Assembly (NCBI RefSeq): GCF_017742835.1
Contig: NZ_CP072392.1
Coordinates: 521,388 to 585,387 of the forward strand
DNA from: Aquabacter sp. L1I39
Lineage (GTDB): Bacteria; Pseudomonadota; Alphaproteobacteria; Rhizobiales; Xanthobacteraceae
DNA length: 64,000 nt
Direction of reading: 5' to 3'
Part shown: positions 34,981 through 44,587 of the stretch, piece after piece
Numbering within the stretch: position 1 is the first letter of the stretch
Layout: every line of letters starts with the position of its first letter
Program-made: the position numbers and the translations under genes
The notes under the pieces: model-generated
Databases searched by the model: none
What the model was told of the DNA's origin: nothing
The model's input: the letters and a program-made list of their open reading frames with translations, nothing else

Positions 34981-36000
34981 TCACACCACCGCCGCCCGCT
35001 TCCCGCGCCCCGACAAAGCCCGCGTCAGGGGAACTTCCACCCAGTGGTGGACGAGGAGGCCCACCAGGCTGGCGGAGATCAGGGCGGTGGCGATCCAGCT
35101 GGTAAATTGCAGCCAGCCATAGGGCATATGGTGCACGAACACCGCGCGCAGCACGAAGATGAACAAAGCGTGGGTGAGATAGATGGAATAGCTGGCATCC
35201 CCTAGCCGGTGCAGCAGGCGGCAGTTCCAGCGGGCAAGGACCGGCTCGTTGGCAAGGCCCCCCAGCACCACGAGCGGGGCGCCGAGGAAGAGGAGGAGGT
35301 CCTCCGCCCGCCCGCCAAAGGCAATGGCAAGAAGGATGAGGGCGGCCCCCAGCGGCAGGCAGAAGCCCCATCGGGTCAGGTCGCGGGTGTCGTACATCCA
35401 GCCGATGAACAGCCCCATGAGGAAATAAAGCAGGATATAGTCCGTATAGGTCAGCAGCACCGGCCCGCTCACCGCCACCAGCGCGCCCACCGCCACCAGG
35501 GCCAGGATGACGACGCTGTTGACCAGCAGCACCGCGCCCACCGCCAGGGACACGGCGAAGATGGCGTAGAAGAACATCTCGTAATTCAGCGTCCATCCGG
35601 GAATGAGGATGGGCCACAATTCATCCGGCCATTTCAGCGAATAATGGGGAATGAAGAAAAGCGAATAGACATAGCTCATGAAGAACTCATGGGCCCGTGG
35701 CGCCCAATGCTGCACCTTGTAGAGCAGCACCGCCGCGATGGTGGTGCAGATCCAATAGAGCGGCACCACACGCACGATGCGGCGATAGAGGAAACGGCCC
35801 GGGCGCTCCGTGCGGCCCACACGATACATGATGAAGCCGCTGATGACGAAGAAGACATAGACGCCGGCCACCCCGATATTGAAGCCGCTCAAGGGATCGA
35901 ATAGGCCGGGATCGGGGTTGCGCGCATGGTGCAGCACCACGGTGAGCGCCGCGAGCGCGCGCAGATATTGAATGGAGACGATGGTCCTTGATCCCGTCAT
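34981..36000 (-). CDS. membrane acyltransferase (acyltransferase-3 family)
   Basis: A polytopic membrane protein of 339 residues. It begins with VSIQYLRALAALTVVLHHAR and contains VYVFFVISGFIMYRVGRTER and FLYRRIVRVVPLYWICT, all typical of O-acyltransferases such as OafA, ExoZ and NodX-like proteins. About ten membrane spans are visible. It probably modifies an exopolysaccharide or surface glycan; no glycan genes are adjacent. It is divergent from mutL with a 225-base gap. Confidence 0.9.
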   Translation of the reverse strand: MTGSRTIVSIQYLRALAALTVVLHHARNPDPGLFDPLSGFNIGVAGVYVFFVISGFIMYRVGRTERPGRFLYRRIVRVVPLYWICTTIAAVLLYKVQHWAPRAHEFFMSYVYSLFFIPHYSLKWPDELWPILIPGWTLNYEMFFYAIFAVSLAVGAVLLVNSVVILALVAVGALVAVSGPVLLTYTDYILLYFLMGLFIGWMYDTRDLTRWGFCLPLGAALILLAIAFGGRAEDLLLFLGAPLVVLGGLANEPVLARWNCRLLHRLGDASYSIYLTHALFIFVLRAVFVHHMPYGWLQFTSWIATALISASLVGLLVHHWVEVPLTRALSGRGKRAAVV

Positions 36001-36225
36001 CGGCTGTTGGCCCCCGCCTGCCTGCCGCGTTCCGCTTGCGGCCTGTCACCGTGCGGCAAAGGTTAAGGCGGGGATGCTGGCGCGGGGAATGAACAAAAAT
36101 AGCCCGGTGCGCCCGACGGTCCCCTTTCGCACGGGACCCCGGCACGGGCGGCGCGGAGCGCCTATACTGGCGCCTCGGTTGTTCCGAGTCGCCCCGCTTG
36201 CCCCCGTCCCGTTTCGAGCCGCCTT

Positions 36226-38127
36226 ATGCCCATCCGCCGCCTGCCCCCCATCCTGATCGACCGCATCGCCGCCGGCGAGGTGGTGGAGCGGCCGGCCGCC
36301 GTGGTGAAGGAATTGGTGGAGAATGCGCTGGATGCAGGCGCCGGGGCCATCGAGGTGGTGATCGATGGCGGTGGGCGGCGGCTGATCCGGGTGGCCGATG
36401 ACGGCTCCGGCATGGGGCCGGACGAACTGGCCCTGTGCGTGGAGCGGCACGCCACCTCCAAGCTGCCGGACGAGGATCTGCTCGCCATCTCCACTCTGGG
36501 CTTTCGGGGCGAGGCGCTGCCCTCCATCGGCTCGGTGGCGCGGCTTTCCATCACCTCGCGGCTGAAGGGCGCGCCCCATGCCTTCGAAATCAAGGTGGAG
36601 GCCGGGGTCGTCTCGGCGGTGCGGCCGGCGGCGCTCGGCGCCGGCACGCGGGTGGAGGTGCGCGACCTCTTCTTCGCCACTCCCGCCCGGCTGAAATTCC
36701 TGAAATCCGATCGGGCGGAAGCGGCCGCCGCCACCGATGTGGTGCGGCGCCTGGCGCTGGCCCGTCCCGACGTCGCCTTCACTTTGGTCGCCGAGGAGCG
36801 CGGTCCCCTCACCTTTCCCGCCCGCGCCGATGACCCGGAAGGCCGCGCCGCCCGCATGGCCGATGTGCTGGGCGCCGAGGCCGGGCGCAATGTGATCCCT
36901 GTGGAGGGCGAGCGGGAGGGGGCGCGGCTCACGGGGCTTGCGGGCCTGCCCACCTTCTCCAAGGCCAATTCGCTGTCCCAATTCCTGTTCGTGAATGGCC
37001 GCCCGGTGCGCGACAAGCTGCTCATGGGCGCGGTGCGCGGCGCCTATGCGGACCTGCTGCCCTCAGACCGGCATCCCCTGCTCGCCTTGTTCATCACCCT
37101 CGATCCGCGCGAGGTGGATGTGAATGTCCACCCGGCCAAGACCGAGGTGCGGTTCCGCGATGGCGGCAACATCCGCGCGCTCATCGTGCGCACCCTCTCC
37201 AATGCCCTGGCCGAGCGCGCGCCCAGCACCGCCGCCACCATGGCCGACCGCCTGGTGGCGCTTGCCCGTGCGCCGGAGCTGGAAGCGGGACCGGCCTCCC
37301 CCGCCCTGCCACCCGGCCTGCCCCGCCCCCTCCCCCGGCCCGATGGCGGCTGGTCCGGCCGCTTCCGGTCGCCCGAGCCCCTGCCCGCCGGCGGCCATGA
37401 CTGGCGCGCCTCCCCCGCCCGGCCGCTGGTGGCCGATCCCGTGGCCGCCGCCGTGCTGGCCGAGCCGGTGCAATCGGCCTTCGAGCTGGGCGCGCCCTCC
37501 GTGGATGCCCGCCCGGCTTTCGCACCGCTGGAGGCGGCCGATCTCGACCGGCCGCTGGGCGCCGCGCGGGCGCAATTGCACGAGACCTATATCGTCGCCC
37601 AGACCCGCGCCGGCATGGTGCTGGTGGACCAGCACGCGGCCCATGAGCGGCTCGTCTATGAGAAATTAAAGCACGCCTTGGAGCGTGACGGCGTCGCCCG
37701 CCAGGGGCTCCTGGTGCCCGTGGTGGTGGATCTCGACCCGGCGGAGGCCGACCGCCTCGCCGAGCGGGCGGGCGATCTGGAGCGGCTCGGCCTGGTGCTG
37801 GAATCCTTCGGCCATGGCGCGGTGCTGGTGCGCGAGGTGCCGGCGCTGCTGAAGGAGGCCGACACCACCCGCCTGGTGCGCGACCTCGCCGAGCATGCGG
37901 CCGAATGGGACGATGCCTTGCCCCTGGAGCGCCGCCTCCTCCATGTGGCCGCCACCATGGCCTGCCACGGCTCCGTCCGCGCCGGCCGCCGCCTGCGGCT
38001 GGAAGAGATGAACGCCCTCCTGCGGGAAATGGAGGCGACCCCCAATTCCGGCGAGTGCAATCACGGCCGGCCCACCTTCGTCACGCTCTCGTTGTCGGAC
38101 GTGGAGAAACTGTTCGCGCGTCGGTAG
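36226..38127 (+). CDS. mutL: DNA mismatch repair protein MutL
   Basis: A mismatch repair matchmaker ATPase (633 residues). The GHKL ATPase motifs are visible: VKELVENALDAGA, DDGSGMGPDEL and LGFRGEALPSIGS. A Pro/Ala-rich linker (about 340-440) joins the C-terminal dimerisation domain, which carries the metal-binding endonuclease motif DQHAAHERLVYE and the CNHGRPTF motif near the end. It should therefore be a nicking MutL, as in MutH-less bacteria. A TATACT hexamer at 36163 could be its -10 box. Confidence 0.96.
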   Translation: MPIRRLPPILIDRIAAGEVVERPAAVVKELVENALDAGAGAIEVVIDGGGRRLIRVADDGSGMGPDELALCVERHATSKLPDEDLLAISTLGFRGEALPSIGSVARLSITSRLKGAPHAFEIKVEAGVVSAVRPAALGAGTRVEVRDLFFATPARLKFLKSDRAEAAAATDVVRRLALARPDVAFTLVAEERGPLTFPARADDPEGRAARMADVLGAEAGRNVIPVEGEREGARLTGLAGLPTFSKANSLSQFLFVNGRPVRDKLLMGAVRGAYADLLPSDRHPLLALFITLDPREVDVNVHPAKTEVRFRDGGNIRALIVRTLSNALAERAPSTAATMADRLVALARAPELEAGPASPALPPGLPRPLPRPDGGWSGRFRSPEPLPAGGHDWRASPARPLVADPVAAAVLAEPVQSAFELGAPSVDARPAFAPLEAADLDRPLGAARAQLHETYIVAQTRAGMVLVDQHAAHERLVYEKLKHALERDGVARQGLLVPVVVDLDPAEADRLAERAGDLERLGLVLESFGHGAVLVREVPALLKEADTTRLVRDLAEHAAEWDDALPLERRLLHVAATMACHGSVRAGRRLRLEEMNALLREMEATPNSGECNHGRPTFVTLSLSDVEKLFARR

Positions 38128-38187
38128 CGGGGCCAATCCCCCGCATGACGCGCGAAAGACACACCGCGCGATTGTTGGTTCGCCGGC

Positions 38188-38236
38188 TGTGGATGACGTG
38201 CATAACGCTGGGGCCCGCCGGCCCGCCTTGTCCACA
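38188..38236. other. inverted pair of DnaA-box-like 9-mers upstream of nrdJ
   Basis: TGTGGATGA at 38188-38196 and TTGTCCACA at 38228-38236 each differ from the DnaA consensus (TTATCCACA or its complement) by one base and are in opposite orientation; the cores also form an inverted repeat CTGTGGA/TCCACAG. They lie about 50-95 bases upstream of the putative nrdJ promoter. Significance is uncertain. Confidence 0.25.
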
Positions 38237-38282
38237 GGCCCAAAGAGGCCGAAACCCGCGTCGGGCCAAGGACGTTTACGAC

Positions 38283-38314
38283 TTGTTAACAGGGATGGCG
38301 CGACTATATTTAGT
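38283..38314 (+). promoter_or_regulatory. putative nrdJ promoter with NrdR-box-like dyad
   Basis: TTGTTA at 38283-38288 and TATATT at 38305-38310, 16 bases apart, form a sigma-70-type promoter. ACTATATTTAGT (38303-38314) overlaps the -10 box and resembles one NrdR box (core CTATATATAG). Only one clear box was found, whereas NrdR usually binds two. The promoter leaves an untranslated leader of about 230 bases before the ATG at 38548. Confidence 0.45.
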
Positions 38315-38547
38315 AGGCAGCCAACGAAGGGAGCCCCCAAATCTGTGTTTGACGGCGGCGCCAGACTCGCTCTAGCGTCCACCTCCTCGACAGCGGGACA
38401 CATTGGCCGAAGGCCGGTATTCACCCACTGTCGGTTCCAAACACAGCAGTCCGGTCTCCGGGACGGCGCGAGCCGTCGTACCCGCGCGTTTGCGTTCGGC
38501 TGCCGCCATCTTTGCTGAATGCCCTTGGGGGGCTGAGGAGTCTCGAT

Positions 38548-41500
38548 ATGCGCGTCGAACGCCGCTACACCACGGCCGGACAGTCGCCCTATGCCGGCAT
38601 CGCCTTCCGCGAGACCGTCAGCGAGATCCGCAATCCGGATGGCTCGGTGGTCTTCCGCCAGGACGGCATCGAGGTGCCCGCGCACTTCTCTCAAGTTGCC
38701 AGCGACATCCTGGCGCAGAAGTATTTCCGCCGTGCGGGCGTGCCCTCGCGCCTGAAGAAGGTGGAGGAGAATGCCGTCCCCTCCTTCCTGTGGCGCGCCA
38801 AGGCGGACGTGGATGCGCTGGCCTCCCTGCCCGTGGACAAGCGCTATGGCGGCGAGATCTCGGCCAAGCAGGTGTTCGACCGCCTGGCCGGCACCTGGAC
38901 CTATTGGGGCTGGAAGGGCGGCTATTTCGACAGCGAGGCCGACGCGCAGGCCTTCTTCGACGAGCACCGCTACATGCTCGCCATGCAGATGGTCGCCCCC
39001 AATTCCCCCCAGTGGTTCAATACCGGCCTGCACTGGGCCTATGGCATTGACGGCCCCGGCCAGGGCCATTTCTACGTGGACCATGTGACCGGCGAGGTCC
39101 ATGCCTCCACCTCCGCCTATGAGCGGCCCCAGCCCCATGCCTGCTTCATCCAGTCGGTCGGCGACGACCTGGTGAATGAAGGCGGCATCATGGATTTGTG
39201 GGTGCGCGAGGCGCGCCTGTTCAAGTATGGCTCCGGCACCGGCACCAATTTCTCGTCCCTGCGCGGCGAGGGCGAGAAGCTCTCCGGCGGCGGGCGCTCG
39301 TCCGGCCTCATGAGCTTCCTGAAGATCGGCGACCGCGCGGCGGGCGCCATCAAATCCGGCGGCACCACCCGCCGCGCCGCCAAGATGGTGGTGGTGGATG
39401 CGGATCATCCGGACATCGAGGCCTATGTGGACTGGAAGGTGGTGGAGGAGCTCAAGGTCTCCGCCCTCGTCACCGGCTCCAAGCTCAATGCCAAGCATCT
39501 CAAGGCCGTGCTCAAGGCCTGCGTGAATTGCGAAGGCGCGGGGGATTCCTGCTTCGATCCGGAGAAGAACCCGGCCCTGAAGCGCGAGATCCGCGCCGCC
39601 CGCAAGGCCCATGTGGCCGATGCCGCCATCCGGCGCATCATCCAGTATGCCCGCCAGGGCTATACGGACATCGACATCGACATCTACGACACCGATTGGG
39701 ATGGCGACGCCTACCTCACGGTGGCCGGCCAGAATTCCAACAATTCGGTGCGCGTGACCGATGCCTTCCTGCGCGCGGTGGAAGCGGACGCGGATTGGGA
39801 GCTGATCCGCCGCACCGACGGCAAGGTGGCCAAGACCATCAAGGCCCGCGATTTGTGGGAGAAGATCGGCGCCGCCGCCTGGCATTGCGCCGACCCCGGC
39901 ATCCAGTTCCACACCACGGTGAATGACTGGCACACCTGCCCGGCGGGCGGCGAAATCCGCGCCTCCAATCCGTGCTCGGAATACATGTTCCTGGACGACA
40001 CGGCCTGCAATCTTGCCTCGCTGAACCTCCTCCAGTTCCGCGACGCCGAGAAGCGCTTCGACGTGGAGAGCTTCGAGCATGCGGTGCGGCTGTGGACCGT
40101 GGTGCTCGAAATCTCCGTGCTGATGGCGCAGTTCCCCTCGCGCCGCATCGCCGAACTGTCCTACGAATACCGCACGCTGGGCCTGGGCTACGCCAATATT
40201 GGCGGCCTGCTCATGTCGTCTGGCATTCCCTATGACTCGGCCGAGGGCCGCGCCATTTGCGGCGCCATCTCCGCCATCATGACCGGCATCTGCTATGCCA
40301 CCTCGGCCGAGATGGCCAAGGAGCTGGGCACCTTCCCGGCCTATGAGGCCAATGCCGAATCCATGGCCCGCGTCATCCGCAATCATCGCCGCGCCGCCCA
40401 TGGCGAATCTGCCGGCTATGAGGGCCTCGCCGTCGATCCGGTGCCGCTCGACCACGCCTCCATCAGGGATGCGCGCCTGTCCGCCCATGCCCGCACGGCC
40501 TGGGACAAGGCGGTGGAGATGGGCGTCCTGCACGGCTACCGCAACGCCCAGGTCTCGGTGATCGCCCCCACCGGCACCATCGGCCTGGTGATGGATTGCG
40601 ACACCACCGGCATCGAGCCCGACTTCGCGCTGGTGAAGTTCAAGAAGCTGGCCGGCGGCGGCTATTTCAAGATCATCAACCGCGCCGTGCCCGAGGCGCT
40701 GCGTGCGCTCGGTTATGGCGAGGCGCAGATCGCCGAGATCGAGGCCTATGCGGTGGGCCACGGCTCGCTCGCCCAGGCTCCCGGCATCAACCACACCACG
40801 CTGAAGGCCAAGGGCTTCGACGAGGCGGCGATCCAGAAGGCGGAGAGCGCGGTCAAGAGCGCCTTCGACATCAAGTTCGCCTTCAACCGCTGGACCTTCG
40901 GCGAGGAATTCCTGGCCAAGACGCTGGGCGTGGCGCCGGCGCAGCTGGCGGACCCCAAGTTCGACCTGCTGGCGCACCTGGGCTTCACCAAGGCCGAGAT
41001 CGACGCCGCCAACGTCCATGTGTGCGGCGCCATGACGCTCGAAGGCGCGCCTTTCCTGAAGGCCGAACACCTGCCGGTGTTCGACTGCGCCTCCCCCTGC
41101 GGGCGGCTCGGCAAGCGCTCCCTGTCGGTGGAGAGCCACATCCGCATGATGGCGGCGGCGCAGCCCTTCATTTCGGGCGCCATCTCCAAGACCATCAACA
41201 TGCCCAATGACGCGACGGTGGAGGACTGCAAGTCCGCCTACCTCCTGTCCTGGCGCCTGGCGCTGAAGGCCAACGCGCTCTATCGCGACGGCTCCAAGCT
41301 CTCCCAGCCCCTCAACGCCCAATTGGTGGCGGACGAGGAGGACGAGGACGATGCGGTGGAGGCCCTGGTGGCCCAGCCCGCCGCCGCCCGCACCGCCGCG
41401 GTGACCGAGAAGATCGTCGAGCGCGTGGTGGAGCGCATCGTCGAGCATCGGGTGCGCGAGCGTGAGAAGATGCCCGACCGCCGCAAGGGCTATACCCAGA

Positions 41501-42276
41501 AGGCAGTGGTGGGTGGCCACAAGGTCTATCTGCGCACTGGCGAATATGATGACGGCCGCATCGGCGAGATCTTCATCGACATGCACAAGGAGGGCGCGGC
41601 ACTCCGCTCGCTCCTCAACAACTTCGCCATCGCCATCTCGCTCGGCCTGCAATATGGCGTGCCGCTCGAGGAATATGTGGACGCCTTCACCTTCACCCGC
41701 TTCGAGCCGGCGGGTCCCGTGCAGGGCAACGACACCATCAAATACGCCACCTCCATCCTGGACTATGTGTTCCGGGAGCTGGCGGTGTCCTATCTGGCGC
41801 GCAGTGATCTCGGCCATGTGGACCCCTCCGACACCGGCTTCGACGCGCTCGGCAAGGGCGTGGAAGAAGGCAAGGCCCCCTCGGCGGCGGCGGCCCGGAT
41901 CGTCTCCAAGGGCCTGGTGCGCGGCAAGACGGTGAACCTGCTGGCCCAGGCACTGGCCCCCGCCGAGCCCCGCGCCGCCTCCGACAAGGTGACGGTGCTG
42001 CGGGCCCGGACAGACGGCGCCACCGCGCTCAAGTCGGAGCCGGAGCCCGAGGCGCTGCTGGAGGTGGATGCCGAGGCGGTGGAAGAAGCCGCCACCAGCG
42101 TGATGGACAAGCAGCTCCCCTGGAGCCCCAAGGCCCGCGCCGCCGAGCGCCGGGCCGAGGCCCGCGCCAAGGGCTATGAGGGCGAAGCCTGCCCCGAATG
42201 CATGAACTTCACGCTGGTGCGCAACGGCACCTGCCTGAAGTGCGACACCTGCGGCTCCACCACCGGCTGCTCGTGA
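38548..42276 (+). CDS. nrdJ: vitamin B12-dependent (class II) ribonucleoside-diphosphate reductase
   Basis: Reduces ribonucleotides to deoxyribonucleotides with adenosylcobalamin, independently of oxygen. The 1242-residue length fits the large NrdJ form. Motifs: [12 protein letters not shown] early, [16 protein letters not shown] (about 230), [18 protein letters not shown] (about 475), [18 protein letters not shown] (about 675), a charged linker ([13 protein letters not shown], about 960) and a Cys-rich C-terminus ([22 protein letters not shown]) that serves as a redox tail. The start at 38548 has GAGGAG upstream. Dependence on B12 suits growth across aerobic and microaerobic conditions. Confidence 0.97.
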   Translation: MRVERRYTTAGQSPYAGIAFRETVSEIRNPDGSVVFRQDGIEVPAHFSQVASDILAQKYFRRAGVPSRLKKVEENAVPSFLWRAKADVDALASLPVDKRYGGEISAKQVFDRLAGTWTYWGWKGGYFDSEADAQAFFDEHRYMLAMQMVAPNSPQWFNTGLHWAYGIDGPGQGHFYVDHVTGEVHASTSAYERPQPHACFIQSVGDDLVNEGGIMDLWVREARLFKYGSGTGTNFSSLRGEGEKLSGGGRSSGLMSFLKIGDRAAGAIKSGGTTRRAAKMVVVDADHPDIEAYVDWKVVEELKVSALVTGSKLNAKHLKAVLKACVNCEGAGDSCFDPEKNPALKREIRAARKAHVADAAIRRIIQYARQGYTDIDIDIYDTDWDGDAYLTVAGQNSNNSVRVTDAFLRAVEADADWELIRRTDGKVAKTIKARDLWEKIGAAAWHCADPGIQFHTTVNDWHTCPAGGEIRASNPCSEYMFLDDTACNLASLNLLQFRDAEKRFDVESFEHAVRLWTVVLEISVLMAQFPSRRIAELSYEYRTLGLGYANIGGLLMSSGIPYDSAEGRAICGAISAIMTGICYATSAEMAKELGTFPAYEANAESMARVIRNHRRAAHGESAGYEGLAVDPVPLDHASIRDARLSAHARTAWDKAVEMGVLHGYRNAQVSVIAPTGTIGLVMDCDTTGIEPDFALVKFKKLAGGGYFKIINRAVPEALRALGYGEAQIAEIEAYAVGHGSLAQAPGINHTTLKAKGFDEAAIQKAESAVKSAFDIKFAFNRWTFGEEFLAKTLGVAPAQLADPKFDLLAHLGFTKAEIDAANVHVCGAMTLEGAPFLKAEHLPVFDCASPCGRLGKRSLSVESHIRMMAAAQPFISGAISKTINMPNDATVEDCKSAYLLSWRLALKANALYRDGSKLSQPLNAQLVADEEDEDDAVEALVAQPAAARTAAVTEKIVERVVERIVEHRVREREKMPDRRKGYTQKAVVGGHKVYLRTGEYDDGRIGEIFIDMHKEGAALRSLLNNFAIAISLGLQYGVPLEEYVDAFTFTRFEPAGPVQGNDTIKYATSILDYVFRELAVSYLARSDLGHVDPSDTGFDALGKGVEEGKAPSAAAARIVSKGLVRGKTVNLLAQALAPAEPRAASDKVTVLRARTDGATALKSEPEPEALLEVDAEAVEEAATSVMDKQLPWSPKARAAERRAEARAKGYEGEACPECMNFTLVRNGTCLKCDTCGSTTGCS

Positions 42277-42282
42277 GGGAAG

Positions 42283-42309
42283 CGGGAGAAGCGGTCGCCG
42301 CTTCTCCCG
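42283..42309 (+). terminator. first hairpin after nrdJ
   Basis: CGGGAGAAGCGG, loop TCG, CCGCTTCTCCCG: a perfect 12-base-pair stem seven bases after the nrdJ stop. There is no T-run; it may protect the transcript end or act together with the following terminator. Confidence 0.6.
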
Positions 42310-42349
42310 TGCCAAGTTGCTGAGGCCAGATGGCCCGGACACAGGGAAG

Positions 42350-42383
42350 GGCCCCGGTGCAGGCGATGCACCGGGGCCTTTTT
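42350..42383 (+). terminator. Rho-independent terminator of nrdJ
   Basis: GGCCCCGGTGCA, loop GGCGA, TGCACCGGGGCC, then TTTTT: a perfect 12-base-pair stem followed by a U-tract, the clearest intrinsic terminator in the window. It ends four bases before the stop of the convergent UPF0126 gene. Confidence 0.9.
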
Positions 42384-42387
42384 GCTT

Positions 42388-43134
42388 TCACCCCTCCGGC
42401 GGGGCGGGGGCGGGACGGGCGCGCGGCAGGTGCCAGCCGCAATAGATCGCCATCAGCCGCAGGAAGAAGCAGAGCGCCGCCCCTGGCAGCAAAGTGAGCA
42501 CCGCCGGCATGCCCATGGCATGCCCCACCGCCACGAGGGCGCCGCCGGCCAGCGCCGCCACGGCATAAATGTCGGTTCGCAGCACCACCGGCACCTGGGC
42601 GGTCAGTACATCGCGCACCATTCCGCCGCCGACCCCGGTCACGGTGCCCAGCACCACCGCCATGGCCGGGGGAATGCCGAACTCCAGCGCCTTCTGGGTG
42701 CCGGTGACAGCGAAGATGCCGAGGCCCGCGGCGTCGAACAGCAGCACCGGGAAGCGCAACCGCGCAATGATGGCTGGAAAGAAGAAGGCGACCAGACCCG
42801 CCAATGCCGCCAGCGCGGCGGGGCGCCAATCCGCGATGGAATCCGGGGGCACCGCCCCGATCATCATGTCCCGCACGATCCCGCCCGCCACCGCCGTGAC
42901 GAAGGCGAGCACCAGGGCGCCGAACAGATCCATGTTCCGCTGCCCGGCCACCACCGCGCCGCTAATGGCAAAGGCGATCGTGCCCGTGAGGTTGAGGACA
43001 TCAATGATGTCTTTTTCGGTCAAGGGCCGGTCTTTCCATGGCAAGCGGGAGCGGGGCCTGGTTTCATAATCTTCGGTCCAGGCCCTGCCAATGACAAGAA
43101 GGAGAGCCTCCCTGGGCAGGCTGAGGGTGTCCAT
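42388..43134 (-). CDS. UPF0126/YicG-type (TRIC-like) membrane protein
   Basis: A small polytopic membrane protein with two repeated three-helix glycine-rich modules (ISGAVVAGQRNMDLFGALVL; GTVTGVGGGMVRDVL), the signature of UPF0126, a prokaryotic relative of TRIC cation channels. As called (248 residues) it has about 37 extra N-terminal residues; a TTG at 43023 would give the usual length of about 210. No good ribosome-binding site decides between them. Confidence 0.85.
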   Translation of the reverse strand: MDTLSLPREALLLVIGRAWTEDYETRPRSRLPWKDRPLTEKDIIDVLNLTGTIAFAISGAVVAGQRNMDLFGALVLAFVTAVAGGIVRDMMIGAVPPDSIADWRPAALAALAGLVAFFFPAIIARLRFPVLLFDAAGLGIFAVTGTQKALEFGIPPAMAVVLGTVTGVGGGMVRDVLTAQVPVVLRTDIYAVAALAGGALVAVGHAMGMPAVLTLLPGAALCFFLRLMAIYCGWHLPRARPAPAPPEG

Positions 43135-43247
43135 GCCGCGTTGGGCCGGGAACCAAGCCCTTCGCCCCGCTCTTCCGTCTCAGACACCATGGCTCTATGT
43201 CTGAGGGTCAACCTCCTCCGAACCGCATCCGGGAACCACCTCGCGTC

Positions 43248-43739
43248 ATGTCCGTTGCCTTCACCCGAGAGAACGACCTGGAAGCCACCGCCGCCGACCT
43301 GCCGGACCGGCCCATCTCACCCCATCCCAACCTGGTGACGGCCTCGGGGCTTGCGGCATTGGATGCGGCATTGGCGCAAGCCCGGGCGGATTATGCGGCG
43401 GCGCAGCTCGGCGACGTGCAGGCGGATCGCACGGCCATGGCCCGGGCGACGCGGGATTTGCGCTATTTCAGCGCCCGCCGGGCCACGGCCCAATTGATCG
43501 AGACGCCGGCCGATCCGCAGACCGTCCAGTTCGGCACCCGTGTGACGCTGGATCGGGAGGACGGGCGGCGGCAGGTGTTCCGTATCGTGGGCGAGGACGA
43601 GGCGGACCCGGCGGCGGGCACGGTGTCCTATGTCTCGCCCCTCGCCCATGCGGTGATGGGCAAGGAGGTGGGCGATGTGGCGGTGGTGGCCGGCCGGGAA
43701 GTGGAGATCGTGGCCATCGCGGCCGTGCCTGAGGCCTGA
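43248..43739 (+). CDS. GreA/GreB-family transcription elongation factor
   Basis: A 163-residue protein with an N-terminal helical hairpin (about 35-85, LAALDAALAQARADYAAAQL) and the C-terminal FKBP-like GreA/B domain (RVTLDREDGRRQVFRIVGED, then SPLAHAVMGKEVGD). Gre factors insert their hairpin into RNA polymerase to stimulate cleavage of backtracked RNA. The tip sequence differs from that of housekeeping GreA, so this is probably a second, accessory Gre-like factor. The ATG at 43248 was preferred to the ATG at 43197. Confidence 0.85.
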   Translation: MSVAFTRENDLEATAADLPDRPISPHPNLVTASGLAALDAALAQARADYAAAQLGDVQADRTAMARATRDLRYFSARRATAQLIETPADPQTVQFGTRVTLDREDGRRQVFRIVGEDEADPAAGTVSYVSPLAHAVMGKEVGDVAVVAGREVEIVAIAAVPEA

Positions 43740-43825
43740 CCGTGTCGAGCAGCCAGGCGCCGCCGGACTGGCGACGCCCTATGGAGCGCCATTTTTGAGG
43801 ACGCCGCGCGGAAGCGGCCTTCGCC

Positions 43826-44572
43826 TCAGGCGAAATCGCGGAACAGGCTGCCCCAGCCGGTAACCCGGGCGGGGTCGACGCCGGCCAGCACGAGGCTCTT
43901 CCACAACACCGTGGCGATGGTGTCGTAGATGGGCAGGCCGATCTCGCGCTCCAGATCCTCCACCACCGGCGCGGCGCGCAGATTGGTGCACATGACGCCG
44001 ATGGCGTCCGGCTTTTCCTCGGCGACGGTGCGGATCATCTGCGTGAGGGTCTCGGCCGACACCTCGGAGAAGGAAAAATTGTCCTGGATGCGCAGATGCG
44101 CGTCACCGGCGCAGGCCATGCCGAGGCGGGCATAATTGGCGATGATCTTTTCCTGCACGTCGTCGAGATAGGGCGTCACGAAGCCGAGCCGCTTCACGCC
44201 GCGCCGTTCCAGCACCTCGTTGAGCGCCAGCATGGAGGTGGTGGCCTTGATGCCGGTGGCGCCGGTGATGCGCGCGCACAGGCGCTCATCCGCCTCGAAG
44301 CCGAGCCAGCCGGACGACGTGCCGTTCCAGCCGATCACCTCCACCTTGGCATGGGCGAGCAGTTCCGCCGCGCGCAAGATTTCGGTGTCGTCGAACTGGG
44401 CGAGCGCGCGGTCGGAGAGCGCGATCTCGGTGACCTTGAAGCGGCCGAAATGCACGGACACTTCCGGCAGCCCGGCCACCATGGCCTGGGTGACGGGCTC
44501 CAGCACCGTATTTGAGGACGGGGTGAGCATGCCGAGAAGCACGCGCTTTTGGGCGACGTTGGACGTGGACAT
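43826..44572 (-). CDS. arylmalonate decarboxylase/maleate isomerase-like Asp/Glu racemase-family enzyme
   Basis: A 248-residue enzyme of the Asp/Glu racemase superfamily. LTPSSNTVLEPVTQAM, GWNGTSSGWLGF, TSMLALNEVLERRGVKRLGF and TPYLDDVQEKI match arylmalonate decarboxylase closely. As in that enzyme, the first racemase cysteine is Gly (NGTSS) and only the second is kept (VMCTNLRA), so decarboxylation or isomerisation of a substituted malonate/maleate-type diacid is more likely than racemisation (inference). It is the last gene of the ABC transporter operon, 15 bases after the ATPase gene, so it probably acts on the imported compound. Confidence 0.82.
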   Translation of the reverse strand: MSTSNVAQKRVLLGMLTPSSNTVLEPVTQAMVAGLPEVSVHFGRFKVTEIALSDRALAQFDDTEILRAAELLAHAKVEVIGWNGTSSGWLGFEADERLCARITGATGIKATTSMLALNEVLERRGVKRLGFVTPYLDDVQEKIIANYARLGMACAGDAHLRIQDNFSFSEVSAETLTQMIRTVAEEKPDAIGVMCTNLRAAPVVEDLEREIGLPIYDTIATVLWKSLVLAGVDPARVTGWGSLFRDFA

Positions 44573-44587
44573 GGGAACTTCCCAGTT

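Noticed and set aside
34741..35205. Open frames in the C-rich region left of the acyltransferase
   Set aside because: They are Pro/Ser/Arg-rich translations of skewed sequence that run antisense into the acyltransferase gene.
38316..38547. Possible cobalamin riboswitch in the nrdJ leader
   Set aside because: I could not match the conserved B12 box or the other core segments; only the context (a B12-dependent enzyme) suggested it.
37666..42342. A very long open frame on the minus strand across mutL and nrdJ
   Set aside because: It is antisense to two certain genes, is rich in Gly/His/Arg/Ala as expected from reading GC-rich codons backwards, and shows no family motif.
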